Positions 21,442 through 30,063 are shown, counted from the stretch's first letter. The stretch: DNA of 34,890 bases from Bacteroidaceae bacterium (GCA_017408685.1 JAFQUE010000061.1:1-34890), one strand, 5' to 3'. Notes: generated from the sequence alone by a model not told the origin. Translations and numbers: made by a program.

Positions 21442-22032
21442 ATGGGAAATTGCATTAAACTGGCCATCACGGGCGGAATAGGAAGTGGAAAATCCGTCGT
21501 GTCACGTATTCTCGGTATCATGGGGGTGCCGGTGTACGATTGTGACAGCATGGCCAAGAAAATAATGGTGTCCGACCCCTCGATTGTCAAAGGGCTCAAG
21601 CGCATGTTCGGTGAATCGTGCTACAATAGCGACGGCACACTCGACAAGGATTTTCTCGCTTCACGCATATTTACCGACGACAATAACATCGAGCGTGTGA
21701 ATGCTTTGGTTCATCCTGCCGTAAAGAGGGATTTCGAAAGATGGGCAGCAGCCAAGGATTGTCCGCTGGTTGCTGTAGAGACTGCGGTTTTGTATGAATC
21801 GGGGCTTATAGACTCTGTCGACAAGGTGCTGGTGGTGTGGACCGACAAGGAAACTGCCATACGCCGTACTATGCAGCGCAGCGGCATGAGTAGGAATCAA
21901 GTGCTTAGCAGAATGCTCAAGCAGGTGTCGGCCGATGAACTGCTGCTGCTCACCGATTACTCCTTATACAACGGCGGCGATACTCCGCTATTGCCCGGTG
22001 TAATGGAACTGCTCGATGAACTGAAGTGCTGA
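21442..22032 (+). CDS. coaE: Dephospho-CoA kinase
   Basis: CoaE phosphorylates dephospho-CoA at the ribose 3' position, the last step of coenzyme A synthesis. The 196-residue protein shows the P-loop 'GGIGSGKS' at 10-17, 'GVPVYDCDSMAKKIM' with the substrate Asp residues at about 29-43, and 'VHPAVKRDFERW' and 'ETAVLYESGL' in the lid region. All are standard for the family. It is 55 bp after ybbR and ends the nusB-yajC-ybbR-coaE run; the next gene has its own promoter. Confidence 0.96.
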   Translation: MGNCIKLAITGGIGSGKSVVSRILGIMGVPVYDCDSMAKKIMVSDPSIVKGLKRMFGESCYNSDGTLDKDFLASRIFTDDNNIERVNALVHPAVKRDFERWAAAKDCPLVAVETAVLYESGLIDSVDKVLVVWTDKETAIRRTMQRSGMSRNQVLSRMLKQVSADELLLLTDYSLYNGGDTPLLPGVMELLDELKC

Positions 22033-22056
22033 AATCTTGAATTTTTGTTAACGGAT

Positions 22057-22087
22057 TTTGCTGTGTAGGATTGATTTTATATCTTCG
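22057..22087 (+). promoter_or_regulatory. Promoter of the DUF5606-DUF4923 pair
   Basis: TTTG (22057-22060) and TATCTTCG (22080-22087) are separated by exactly 19 nt; the -7 box has one mismatch (C for T). The leader to the ATG at 22157 is about 60 nt. Confidence 0.6.
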
Positions 22088-22156
22088 CAAAAACGATTAT
22101 ACCAGCGGCATGAGTGTCGCTATATTTATAGGAACTATTACTAAATTACATTATTT

Positions 22157-22579
22157 ATGTTTGAAAGAATTTTGACAATCTCGGGCAAACCCGGATTGTA
22201 CCAGTTGTTGTCACAGGGACGCAACATGTTTATTGTGGAATCCATTGACAAGACAAAGAAACGTCAGCCGGTTTATAACAGTGACAAGGTCGTAATGCTT
22301 GATGATATAGCCATTTATACCGACACCGAGGAAATTCCTTTGAGAGAGGTGTTTGCCAAGATTCTTGAAAAGGAAAACGGAGTACTCTCATTTGATATCA
22401 AGATGTCGACTCCCGAAGAACTCGTTGAGTATTTCGAGTCTGTTATGCCCGATTATGACAGAGAGAGGGTGTATCTCACACATATAAAGAAAATATATAC
22501 ATGGTATAATATCCTTGTCGAGAACGGGATACAGGATTTTACAGCCCCCGAGGAAGAGGGTGAGTCCGAGAATGCCTGA
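22157..22579 (+). CDS. DUF5606 protein
   Basis: The 140-residue cytoplasmic protein matches the Bacteroidetes-specific DUF5606 family: 'LTISGKPGLYQLLSQGRNMFIVESID' in the first 30 residues and 'VVMLDDIAIYTDTEEIPLREVF' around 48-69. The first ~55 residues look like a small SH3-like RNA-binding or translation-associated fold, followed by a helical part and an acidic tail (EEEGESENA). The function is not known. It is encoded downstream of coaE and 18 bp before DUF4923. Confidence 0.85.
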   Translation: MFERILTISGKPGLYQLLSQGRNMFIVESIDKTKKRQPVYNSDKVVMLDDIAIYTDTEEIPLREVFAKILEKENGVLSFDIKMSTPEELVEYFESVMPDYDRERVYLTHIKKIYTWYNILVENGIQDFTAPEEEGESENA

Positions 22580-22597
22580 ATAAAAAGATAAACTTTC

Positions 22598-23326
22598 ATG
22601 AAAAAGATTCTATTACTATTTGTTGTTGTCTTTGCCGTTACGGCAAGCAGCAATGCACAGGGGCTTGACGCCCTTTTTGGGAAACTGAAACAGAAGGCTG
22701 AAGAGAATAGCCAGAATAACCAGAATGCCGGTTCTTCAACCAATGACCTTATGGGCTTGGGCCAGAGCCTTTTGGGTGGTGTAGTCAATACCCTTGTAAA
22801 TGGCAAGGCTGTCACTGCAGCCGATCTCGCCGGCACGTGGGGTTATAAAGGTACTTCATGCAAACTCGAAAGTGAAGACATGCTTGCAGAAATGGGCGCT
22901 TCGCTTGTTACAGTGAAAGTTGAAGAAAAACTTAATGAACTCCTTCTCAAGGTAGGTGTTTCCGAGGGAAAGGCCAGTGTTGAATTCGACGCTGCCGGCA
23001 ATTGTATTGCCCACATCGGTAAAACACCGTTCCAGGGTACGTATGTAATTGGCGAGGATGGCAAGAGCATTGTTTTCTCATTCCTTGTGGGTCAGGTTAA
23101 CTTGAACTCGGTAATCGAGTACCGCGGCAATGAGATGAATCTCACATTCGACGCAGATAAAGTGCTTGCCCTTGTCAAGAACCTGAGTGCTTCGGCTGCC
23201 CAGTATGCTCCTTCTCAGACAGGTCAGGCAACACAGTTGTCACAGACAATGGCTCTCGTTTCAACATTGGGTACCTTGCTCGAGGGTTACAATGGCATGA
23301 GATTAGGATTGAAGTTGGCGAAATGA
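22598..23326 (+). CDS. DUF4923 exported protein
   Basis: The 242-residue protein has a signal peptide (MKKILLLFVVVFAVTASSNAQ). A low-complexity Gln/Asn/Ser linker (about 35-52) is followed by a beta-rich lipocalin-like domain that starts 'LAGTWGYKGTSCKLESEDML', as in DUF4923. There is no lipobox cysteine, so it is probably soluble in the periplasm or on the outer membrane's inner side. The role is unknown. It is probably co-transcribed with DUF5606; its transcript ends at the hairpin at 23345-23393. Confidence 0.85.
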   Translation: MKKILLLFVVVFAVTASSNAQGLDALFGKLKQKAEENSQNNQNAGSSTNDLMGLGQSLLGGVVNTLVNGKAVTAADLAGTWGYKGTSCKLESEDMLAEMGASLVTVKVEEKLNELLLKVGVSEGKASVEFDAAGNCIAHIGKTPFQGTYVIGEDGKSIVFSFLVGQVNLNSVIEYRGNEMNLTFDADKVLALVKNLSASAAQYAPSQTGQATQLSQTMALVSTLGTLLEGYNGMRLGLKLAK

Positions 23327-23344
23327 TTTCCTGAATATAAAGAG

Positions 23345-23393
23345 AATTATCATAAGAGCCGCACTCCCAAAGAGTGCGGCTCTTATGATAATT
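23345..23393. terminator. Bidirectional hairpin terminator between DUF4923 and the nan operon
   Basis: Perfect 22-bp arms (23345-23366 and 23372-23393) flank a 5-nt loop CCAAA. The stem has a GC-rich core and an AT-rich base on both sides, suitable for both convergent transcripts. Confidence 0.85.
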
Positions 23394-23409
23394 GTTTGCT
23401 TGGAGAGGC

Positions 23410-25911
23410 TTATCTGCTTCCTTTCAGGTACGAGCCAATCGATAGCAACCATGCAGTCAATATGCTCACAACCATGCCTATGGCGCCAAAGAGCAAGAAG
23501 TTGGCGTCGGTGTATTCGCTCATCAGGAATACTGCAACCTCGCCCGTAATGAAACCCGTAAGCGCAGCATAACCCTTCACGCGTTTCATGAACACGGCAA
23601 TGAAGAACAGGCCGCCAAGGCCGCTGGTGAGCAATCCTAAAGCCTCGTTGAAGAAGTCAAGGAACGATTGTATGTCCCATGTAGCCATGAACAGTGCAAG
23701 CAGCAGTCCCACTATGCCGCTCACAACCGAAGCCCAACGGGCTACTGAAACGAGCTGCGAGTCGGACGTGGAGGTGCGGAAACGTTTCCAGAAGTCTATT
23801 GAGAATGCCGTTGCCACACTGTTTATGTTGCTCGAAATAGTACTCATGGTTGCGGCAAAGATGGCAGCAATGAGTGCGCCTGCAACGCCGGCCGGCATTT
23901 GGCTCATCATGAAGAACGGGAAAATTGCGTCGGACTGCCCCATTGTGACATCAAGTTCTGCCGGGTGGGTCTTGTAGAAGGTGTAGAGACCTGTTCCAAT
24001 CATGTAGAAGACTACTGAGACGAACACGCTCATTACGCCGTTCACCAGAATACCGCGACCGGCCGACTTTTCGTCGGGGGTGGTCAGGTAACGTTGTATA
24101 ACGGTCTGGTCCGATGTATATGATATAAGGTTATTGGCCAGGCCGCCGAGTATTATAACCCACCAGGTGGCTTGCGACCATGAACTGCTCAAGTCGAACA
24201 ACCGCAACTTGTCATTCTCCAACGCAATTTCAATGCAACCGCTGATTCCGCCTTCGGTGCCAACGGCCAGGTACACCGCGGCAAAAAGGGCTCCGAAGAC
24301 AAGTATCAGGCCTTGCACCACATCGCCCCAGATGACCGCTTCTACACCGCCCATGGTGCAGTATATAATGGTAACCAGGCCCATGAGCACTATGCACAGA
24401 TAAATATCTATGCCTGTCACGGCAGTGAGTGCCAGTGATGGCAGGTAGAGCACTATGGCCATGCGTACAATCATGAATATACAGAATAGTGTTGAGGCCA
24501 GCATGCGGGTGAAGAGGTTGAAACGCACCTCCAGTATCTCATAGGCGCTGGTAACGTTCAGTTTGCGGAAGTAAGGGAGGTAATACTTTATAACCGGGAA
24601 ACTGACAAGCAGTATCATCCACAGCATGGGGTAGTAGGTCCAGTCGGTGCTGTATGCTTTTGCCGGGATTGTCATGTAGGTTATGGCAGAGAGCATGGTG
24701 GCATATATGCTTATGCCTGCAGCCCACCATGGTATGCGGCCGCCTCCTTTGAAGAAGTCGTCGGCGCCATTCTCCTTGCGCATGAAGTATATTCCCATGC
24801 CGAGCATACCAACAAGGTAGAGTACCAGGACGGTCCAGTTGAGCCAACCGAAGTCTTTTTCGTTGGTTACTTCAACGTGTGTAACATCTGCACTGCGCAC
24901 ACCCGGCATTAGTTCTCCACCGCTGTAACTCCAACCTTCTCCTCCATCCTCAGGCGTCAGGCAGGCTCCGGCACGGGCCAGGAGACTGTTGCCGGGCAAG
25001 AGTCCCCATGAGTCGGTAATGGTGTGGTATGTCAGTACATCTTCGCGGAAACGGTACCAGTCGGGTGTGTGACGCAGGTACATGCTGTCCTGCTGTCCCG
25101 ATATTGCGCTCAGGAATATGTCGTGGTCTACACCGCCGAAGAACAGAACATGACTGTAACCTACGGCGCTGCAGGTGCTGCCTACTATTGCTTGCGGCTG
25201 CAATGCGGTGCCGGTTGTTTTTGTAAAGGCCGGCGCAGTACGCTTCCATTGTTCCGGTTCCACATTGCCTTTCTTCAGTTCGGCGATTGGCATATATATA
25301 CCGTCTGTGTATACTATCGCCTCACAGCCTTCTGTCTTGGGCCGGTATCCGCCAAAGAGGAACAGAGCGTGTCCTGAACTCGTGTTCTGTACTGTTGCGC
25401 AAGGCTGCAGGCGGCAATCGTCGGGTATGGTGCCGGCAATGCTCCATGCATTTTTTTCGCAGGGGAAGGGCAGGGCGTACACCTTGTTGTTCGGTATGCC
25501 GTCTGTTTCTCCTCCGGCTACCCATAGCATGCCGTTGTGGAAGGTGGCAGCAAAGTTGTCCAATGCTACCGGTAAGGGAGCGATTTTTGTGGTTGTGCTG
25601 TCCGAAGCATTGATGAATATGCATTCGCTTATTGAGGCCGTCGCGTCCATCCCGCCCAAGTATACGGTTCCACCGGGTACTTGTACGCTGGCTCCATAGG
25701 CTCTGGGATAGTATACCTTCTGCCCGCCATCGGCACAAGGTACGTCGGGGAAGTTGCAGCCTCCGTAGGTTGCCAGACTGCCCTTTGTCCAACTTGCATA
25801 GTGCCCCGAAACGGCTTTGTTCATAGGTGTGGAGGACGACACGGTAACTTTGTTCTGCGCCATGCCGAGCATGGAGCATATGAGTAGTGATAGAAAAATA
25901 TGTCTTCTCAT
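23410..25911 (-). CDS. Kelch mutarotase fused to sodium/solute symporter (sialic acid uptake)
   Basis: The 833-residue fusion starts with a signal sequence (MRRHIFLSLLICSMLGMAQ). Residues ~20-350 form a Kelch beta-propeller of the cyclically permuted NanM/YjhT mutarotase type, with repeated GG blocks ('YLGGMD', 'WVAGGETDG', 'LFLFGGYRP', 'LFFGGVDHD'). Residues ~360-833 are a sodium/solute symporter with 12-13 helices; 'FKGGGRIPWWAAGISIYATMLSAITYM' is its typical first core region. NanM-type proteins convert alpha- to beta-sialic acid; SSS members import it with Na+. One polypeptide would join periplasmic anomer conversion to uptake. The ATG at 25909-25911 fits the signal peptide; an upstream start would add 13 residues. 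It is the last gene of the nan operon, 59 bp after the epimerase. Confidence 0.9.
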   Translation of the reverse strand: MRRHIFLSLLICSMLGMAQNKVTVSSSTPMNKAVSGHYASWTKGSLATYGGCNFPDVPCADGGQKVYYPRAYGASVQVPGGTVYLGGMDATASISECIFINASDSTTTKIAPLPVALDNFAATFHNGMLWVAGGETDGIPNNKVYALPFPCEKNAWSIAGTIPDDCRLQPCATVQNTSSGHALFLFGGYRPKTEGCEAIVYTDGIYMPIAELKKGNVEPEQWKRTAPAFTKTTGTALQPQAIVGSTCSAVGYSHVLFFGGVDHDIFLSAISGQQDSMYLRHTPDWYRFREDVLTYHTITDSWGLLPGNSLLARAGACLTPEDGGEGWSYSGGELMPGVRSADVTHVEVTNEKDFGWLNWTVLVLYLVGMLGMGIYFMRKENGADDFFKGGGRIPWWAAGISIYATMLSAITYMTIPAKAYSTDWTYYPMLWMILLVSFPVIKYYLPYFRKLNVTSAYEILEVRFNLFTRMLASTLFCIFMIVRMAIVLYLPSLALTAVTGIDIYLCIVLMGLVTIIYCTMGGVEAVIWGDVVQGLILVFGALFAAVYLAVGTEGGISGCIEIALENDKLRLFDLSSSWSQATWWVIILGGLANNLISYTSDQTVIQRYLTTPDEKSAGRGILVNGVMSVFVSVVFYMIGTGLYTFYKTHPAELDVTMGQSDAIFPFFMMSQMPAGVAGALIAAIFAATMSTISSNINSVATAFSIDFWKRFRTSTSDSQLVSVARWASVVSGIVGLLLALFMATWDIQSFLDFFNEALGLLTSGLGGLFFIAVFMKRVKGYAALTGFITGEVAVFLMSEYTDANFLLFGAIGMVVSILTAWLLSIGSYLKGSR

Positions 25912-25970
25912 GAATAGATTTTTGGTGTGTTGCCAATTTGTGAAAGTCAAGTTTCCTTGGAGTAGAAACC

Positions 25971-27146
25971 TTATCTTGTCAATTCATTGCAAAGTTCAAA
26001 CGATTTTATCATCATTCTCGGGATGTGGAAAGGTCCTTTGAATATGTTGCCTTTGGCGGGCTGTGCCACCGTGCCGTCGCGGTGCAGATAACCGTACCAT
26101 TCGCCGTGCTCTCCGTCGGGGAAGTGGGCGTATGTCCACTCGCTTATCTGTCTATGCCATATCAGGTACTTGTCGTCACCTGTTGCCTCATAGGCGTAAA
26201 GGGTGGCAATTATGGCTTCGGTCTGTGGCCACCAGAACTTCATGTCCTGCGAATAGTCCTGCGGTGGCAGACCACGGCAGTCGCGGAAGTTTATTATGCC
26301 GCCGTACTGCTTGTCCCAACCCCACTCCCACGACCAGTCAAGAATCTGCAGCGCCTGTGCCGTAATCTCTTTGTCCCAGCCGCGGTGCTTTGCCTCTTCG
26401 AGCAGGAACCATGCTGTCTCAATGCAGTGTCCTGGGTTTATGACACGCCCGTTCAGGGTGTCGATGAACTCTCCGTTGGGGCCCACCGTCTCAAGCAATG
26501 CGTTGAATTCCGGTTTCATGAAATCCTTGAGCGAAGCAATGGATTCGTTTATCTGCTGGTCGAGTACCGGGTCGCTTATTACGTTGCGTATTCGTGAAGC
26601 GGTGTTTATGAGAATCATTACAAGCGAATGGCCCTTCGCTTCCAGTGCCGGCAGGTATTTGGGTTCCATGTAGCCCGGTGTGGCTACAAACCGGCGTATG
26701 TCCTTGAACAGTTTCAGCGCCTTTTCGGCGTATGTCTTGTCGCCGCTGGCTTTTGCATACTCTGCCATTGCAATGGCTGCAAAACTCTCCGAGAATACAT
26801 AGCGGCGCTTGCGCAACGGTGTGCCGTCGGCTTTCACTTCAAAGAACATTCTTCCGTCGCTGTCAAAACAGTGTGCCTCAATGAAGTCAATAGTGCTTTT
26901 TGCTGCGGCAAGCCACTCCGCGTTCTTCTCAATTGTGTTGTATGCGAAACTGCATACAAAGGCGAAGCGTCCCTGGAACCACACCGATTTTGTGCTGTCC
27001 ATTAGCGAACCGTCACGGTCGACACAGGTGTACACGCCGCCGTTCACGCGGTCAAGTCCGTTCTTTAGCCAAAAGGGCATTATGTCGTTTACAAGGTCGT
27101 CGCGGTACTTTTGCGACCAGCCTTTGAGATATTCATTCCAATTCAT
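25971..27146 (-). CDS. N-acylglucosamine 2-epimerase (AGE family)
   Basis: The 391-residue cytoplasmic enzyme is an (alpha/alpha)6-barrel epimerase of the AGE/renin-binding family, which interconverts N-acetylmannosamine and N-acetylglucosamine. Visible family blocks are 'FWLKNGLDRVNGGVYTCVDRDG' (25-46), 'KSVWFQGRFAFVCS' (53-66), 'RRYVFSESFAAIAMAEYA' (114-131), 'INPGHCIETAWFLLEEA' with catalytic-type His240, and 'GPFHIPRMM' with the second His near 377. Placement after nanA supports ManNAc as substrate; cellobiose 2-epimerases share the fold but would not be expected here. In Bacteroides fragilis an AGE-type enzyme fills the same step in place of NanE/NanK. Confidence 0.93.
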   Translation of the reverse strand: MNWNEYLKGWSQKYRDDLVNDIMPFWLKNGLDRVNGGVYTCVDRDGSLMDSTKSVWFQGRFAFVCSFAYNTIEKNAEWLAAAKSTIDFIEAHCFDSDGRMFFEVKADGTPLRKRRYVFSESFAAIAMAEYAKASGDKTYAEKALKLFKDIRRFVATPGYMEPKYLPALEAKGHSLVMILINTASRIRNVISDPVLDQQINESIASLKDFMKPEFNALLETVGPNGEFIDTLNGRVINPGHCIETAWFLLEEAKHRGWDKEITAQALQILDWSWEWGWDKQYGGIINFRDCRGLPPQDYSQDMKFWWPQTEAIIATLYAYEATGDDKYLIWHRQISEWTYAHFPDGEHGEWYGYLHRDGTVAQPAKGNIFKGPFHIPRMMIKSFELCNELTR

Positions 27147-27160
27147 AGTATTTCAAATAG

Positions 27161-27200
27161 GGTCATCAGGGTCCTTGGGGACTTTAAGGACTCTAAGGAG
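27161..27200. repeat. Remnant of the hairpin-repeat family, copy G
   Basis: The nanA-AGE gap contains GGGGACTTTAAGGACTCTAAGGAG followed by eight T, similar to the left halves of copies A-F. The right half is missing, so this is a weak or decayed member. Confidence 0.35.
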
Positions 27201-27218
27201 TTTTTTTTGGTGTTTTTA

Positions 27219-28136
27219 TCAGAATTTATTGCAACGTTCAAAGAAGTTTATTGCCTCGAGCTCCTTGCGCATTGCAGACTCCTCTTCGTCGGTCATGTTC
27301 TGGAATGGCGTGCGGTTCTTGCCAAGGTCAAGACCTATGAGTTTCATAATGCGCTTTCCGCCCACAATGTTTCCGCGATAATGGCATATGACATTGATGA
27401 CCTCCTGCGAGAAGTTCTGCAACTCGCGTGCCTTCTCAATGTCACCAGCGTTCCACGCGTCAATAATGCCTGCGAGGTTGCAGCCGTTGTAGTTGGTTGT
27501 TCCGCCAATACCGCCCTGTGCGCCGCCCATGGCAAGGCAAGGAAGGATTGTCTCGTCCTGTCCGTGCAGCATGTCGAACTTGCCGTTCTTGTACAAACGG
27601 CACTGGTTGTACTCGTACAGGCTCTCGAATGTGTACTTTATGCCTGCAAAATTGGGAATGCGCCCGTCGACGGCCTCAAGGAACTTTACCATTGGCAGGT
27701 ATGCGCCGTTGAATGCGGGGATGTGGTAGAAGTAGAAAGGCAATTCCGGAGCAGCCGAAGCAATCTCCTCGCAATATTTTACCAGTTCATCAACGCGCCC
27801 CACCTTTGGGAACGGTGGAGCCATGGCGCCAATGCCGAAGACACCCATCTTCTGTGCATGCTCGGCCATGCGGCGGCTCGATTTCACGCAGGTGCTGCCC
27901 ACGTGGACAATAATCTTGAACCCTTCGGGTGCTGCGGCAACCCAGGCTTCGGTGAGTTTTATGCGCTCTTCCTCGGTGAGCATGTAGCCTTCACCCGATG
28001 AACCATTGATGAAAACACCCTTCATGCCATTCTTGGCAAGCATTCGGGCATATGCGGGAATTGGTTCGTAGTTTACTTCTCCGTTCTCATAAAATGGGGT
28101 AAACGGAGCGTCAATGAGTCCGATAATCTTTTCCAT
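27219..28136 (-). CDS. nanA: N-acetylneuraminate lyase
   Basis: NanA splits sialic acid into N-acetylmannosamine and pyruvate in the cytoplasm. The 305-residue protein is a class I aldolase of the DapA/NanA superfamily: 'NGSSGEG' (44-50, the substrate carboxylate loop), catalytic Tyr137 in 'YHIPAF' and Schiff-base Lys167 in 'GIKYT'. The YHIP and GIKYT forms fit sialic acid lyases of the Bacteroidetes/eukaryote-like branch better than DapA. It is the first gene of the nan operon (nanA, AGE, mutarotase-symporter; gaps of 72 and 59 bp). A tandem 10-bp repeat lies about 90 bp upstream. Confidence 0.94.
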   Translation of the reverse strand: MEKIIGLIDAPFTPFYENGEVNYEPIPAYARMLAKNGMKGVFINGSSGEGYMLTEEERIKLTEAWVAAAPEGFKIIVHVGSTCVKSSRRMAEHAQKMGVFGIGAMAPPFPKVGRVDELVKYCEEIASAAPELPFYFYHIPAFNGAYLPMVKFLEAVDGRIPNFAGIKYTFESLYEYNQCRLYKNGKFDMLHGQDETILPCLAMGGAQGGIGGTTNYNGCNLAGIIDAWNAGDIEKARELQNFSQEVINVICHYRGNIVGGKRIMKLIGLDLGKNRTPFQNMTDEEESAMRKELEAINFFERCNKF

Positions 28137-28228
28137 AATCAGTAGTTATATGTTCTGTCAATCTATCCGAAGAATATTGTTAACTACAAAAAAAAGAAAA
28201 AATATCTTTAAGAGCAAATTTGCGCGCG

Positions 28229-28248
28229 ATTTTCGCTGATTTTCGCTG
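28229..28248. repeat. Tandem 10-bp repeat upstream of the nan operon
   Basis: GATTTTCGCT occurs twice in direct tandem, 93-112 nt before the nanA start. It could be an operator for a nan regulator; no regulator gene is in the window. I found no convincing TAnnTTTG between it and nanA. Confidence 0.4.
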
Positions 28249-28266
28249 TTTGCATTCAAATAAGGT

Positions 28267-28593
28267 TCAGCAGTAGTATTTTCTTCTGTTATTGTTGTAG
28301 AGGATGACTGCACGCAGGAACGGTTGGTTTTTCAGTTCGGCAAGGTCATACTCGTCATCGTCATAGACATAACTGTTCCCGTCGCGGTTGTAATCCTCGT
28401 ACGGTTCCTCGTCAACACTGCCCGGTTCATCGTCAAAGTCATCGTTATACTCATCCTCATCAACCGCCTTGCTGTTGTTGCGTGGGAACGGGTCTATTCC
28501 CAACAGCAGCAGTTTCTCGGCGGGGCTCATGCTGTCATACTCTTCACGGGCTATTTCCGTGAGGTATTCAATGAAATCTTTCGGTAACATCAT
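28267..28593 (-). CDS. Small acidic protein of unknown function
   Basis: The 108-residue protein has a folded-looking helical N-terminus ('KDFIEYLTEIAREEYDSMSPAEKLLLLGIDPFP', described here as residues 5-37) and a strongly acidic middle (about 43-82, mostly Asp, Glu, Asn, Tyr). It closes with 'LKNQPFLRAVILYNNNRRKYYC'. There is no signal peptide or membrane segment. I do not recognise the family. It starts 2 bp after the malic enzyme stop on the same strand, so the two are probably co-transcribed. The start may be the first or second Met (28593 or 28590). Confidence 0.7.
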   Translation of the reverse strand: MMLPKDFIEYLTEIAREEYDSMSPAEKLLLLGIDPFPRNNSKAVDEDEYNDDFDDEPGSVDEEPYEDYNRDGNSYVYDDDEYDLAELKNQPFLRAVILYNNNRRKYYC

Positions 28594-28595
28594 AC

Positions 28596-29951
28596 TTATA
28601 TTCTATTCAATCTGTTTTCACATCCTTGGTGGTTCCTTGTGCGGCTCCTGTGGCGAATCCTGTCGCAACTGAAGAAGTTGCTGTTGTCGACCCTCGATTC
28701 AAGGCTGTTGCGATACTCTCTGAACGAGGCAATCCTGCGTCTTGCCACACCGCTTTCCATGGCTGCTTGTGCCACGGCAACCGTAACCTCTGTCAGCAGG
28801 CGTGGGTCACCTATCTTCGGCAGTATATATTCCTTGCCGAATTCCAAATCCTTGCCGTAACGCTCTTTTATCTCTTCAGATACAGCCTCGCGCGCTGTTG
28901 CCGCAATGGCACTGGCAGCCGCCAGCAGCATAGGAGCATTTATTGTGGTGGACAGGGTGTCTAATGCTCCGCGGAAAATATAAGGGAATGCTATGGCGTT
29001 GTTTATCTGATTGGGCAGGTCGGTGCGTCCTGTGGCTATGATTGCGTCGGGCCTCAGATGTTGTGCACGCTCATAATCGATTTCAGGCGTGGGGTTGGCC
29101 AACGCAAAAATTATAGGGTTCTCGCTCATTACCTCAAGGTCGTGGTCGCGCAGCAGATTACCTTTTGAAACACCAATGAACACATCGGCATTGGTCATTG
29201 CCTGTGATAGGGTGCTGAACGGTGTTTCAATGGCAAATTCCTTTTTTACAGTGCTTAGGTCGCTGCGTGTGCTGCTAATGACTCCCTTGCTGTCCACCAT
29301 TGAAATATTTTCTCTCTTTATCCCCAAGCGGGTGAGCATTCTTGCTGTGGATATACCGGCAGCCCCGGCTCCGCAAATCACAACCTTTATGTCGGTAATC
29401 TTTTTACCGGCAATGGAGCATGCATTCATTAGTGCTGCCGAAATGATTACGGCCGTGCCATGCTGGTCGTCGTGCAGCACCGGAATGTCGAGCAGTGAAC
29501 GCAGTTTCTCTTCAATGTAGAAACATTCGGGAGCCTTTATGTCCTCGAGGTTTATTCCGCCGAATGTAGGCGCTATTGCCTGTATCGTGGCAATGATTCT
29601 TTCCGGTTCCTCATCGCTTATCTCAATGTCGAATGCGTCAATGTCGGCGAATATCTTGAACAGCATAGCCTTGCCTTCCATTACCGGTTTCGACGCTAAT
29701 GCTCCGACATTTCCCACACCCAATACTGCGCTGCCGTTTGACACCACAGCCACAAGGTTGCCTTTGTTCGTGTATCGGTAAGCCTTCCAACGCTCCCTGT
29801 CAATCTCCTTGACCGGTGCCGCGACTCCGGGCGTGTATGCAAGCGAAAGGTCATCGACAGTGCCAAATGCTTTGGTAGGTATTGTCTCTGTCTTTCCCGG
29901 TCTCTTTTCAGCATGGTATTTCAACGCTCTCTTCTCCAACTCCTCATCCAT
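28596..29951 (-). CDS. Malic enzyme, short form without phosphotransacetylase domain
   Basis: The enzyme oxidatively decarboxylates malate to pyruvate with NAD(P). The 451-residue protein has the complete bacterial malic enzyme core: 'LSLAYTPGVAAPV' (35-47), the catalytic Tyr/Lys regions 'AYRYTNKGNLVAVVSNGSAVLG' and 'KPVMEGKAMLFK', metal-binding 'DDQHGTA', the NAD-binding 'VVICGAGAAGISTARML', and 'FALANPTPEI'. It lacks the ~300-residue phosphotransacetylase-like domain of the ~760-residue MaeB common in Bacteroidetes. The last ~28 residues (after 'YRNSLESRV') are Arg-, Asn- and Cys-rich and do not look like the family. They may be a frameshift-born tail. Confidence 0.9.
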   Translation of the reverse strand: MDEELEKRALKYHAEKRPGKTETIPTKAFGTVDDLSLAYTPGVAAPVKEIDRERWKAYRYTNKGNLVAVVSNGSAVLGVGNVGALASKPVMEGKAMLFKIFADIDAFDIEISDEEPERIIATIQAIAPTFGGINLEDIKAPECFYIEEKLRSLLDIPVLHDDQHGTAVIISAALMNACSIAGKKITDIKVVICGAGAAGISTARMLTRLGIKRENISMVDSKGVISSTRSDLSTVKKEFAIETPFSTLSQAMTNADVFIGVSKGNLLRDHDLEVMSENPIIFALANPTPEIDYERAQHLRPDAIIATGRTDLPNQINNAIAFPYIFRGALDTLSTTINAPMLLAAASAIAATAREAVSEEIKERYGKDLEFGKEYILPKIGDPRLLTEVTVAVAQAAMESGVARRRIASFREYRNSLESRVDNSNFFSCDRIRHRSRTRNHQGCENRLNRI

Positions 29952-30032
29952 GACTTTTTATTTTGAGAACAAACGAACTTCTGTGTTGGTTTCGGCAGAT
30001 ATCTGTTTTTTGCCCATTTCATGCGCCGGCTT

Positions 30033-30063
30033 TTTGCCGTTTCGCGTTTATGTTATATCTTCG
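30033..30063 (+). promoter_or_regulatory. Promoter of the nitroreductase-DUF2520-kdsC(-maf) run
   Basis: TTTG (30033-30036) and TATCTTCG (30056-30063) are separated by 19 nt. The leader to the ATG at 30093 is about 22 nt. Confidence 0.65.

Noticed and set aside
27111-28001. 296-codon frame opposite nanA
   Set aside because: nanA is intact with its catalytic Tyr and Lys; the antisense product has no start context or motif.
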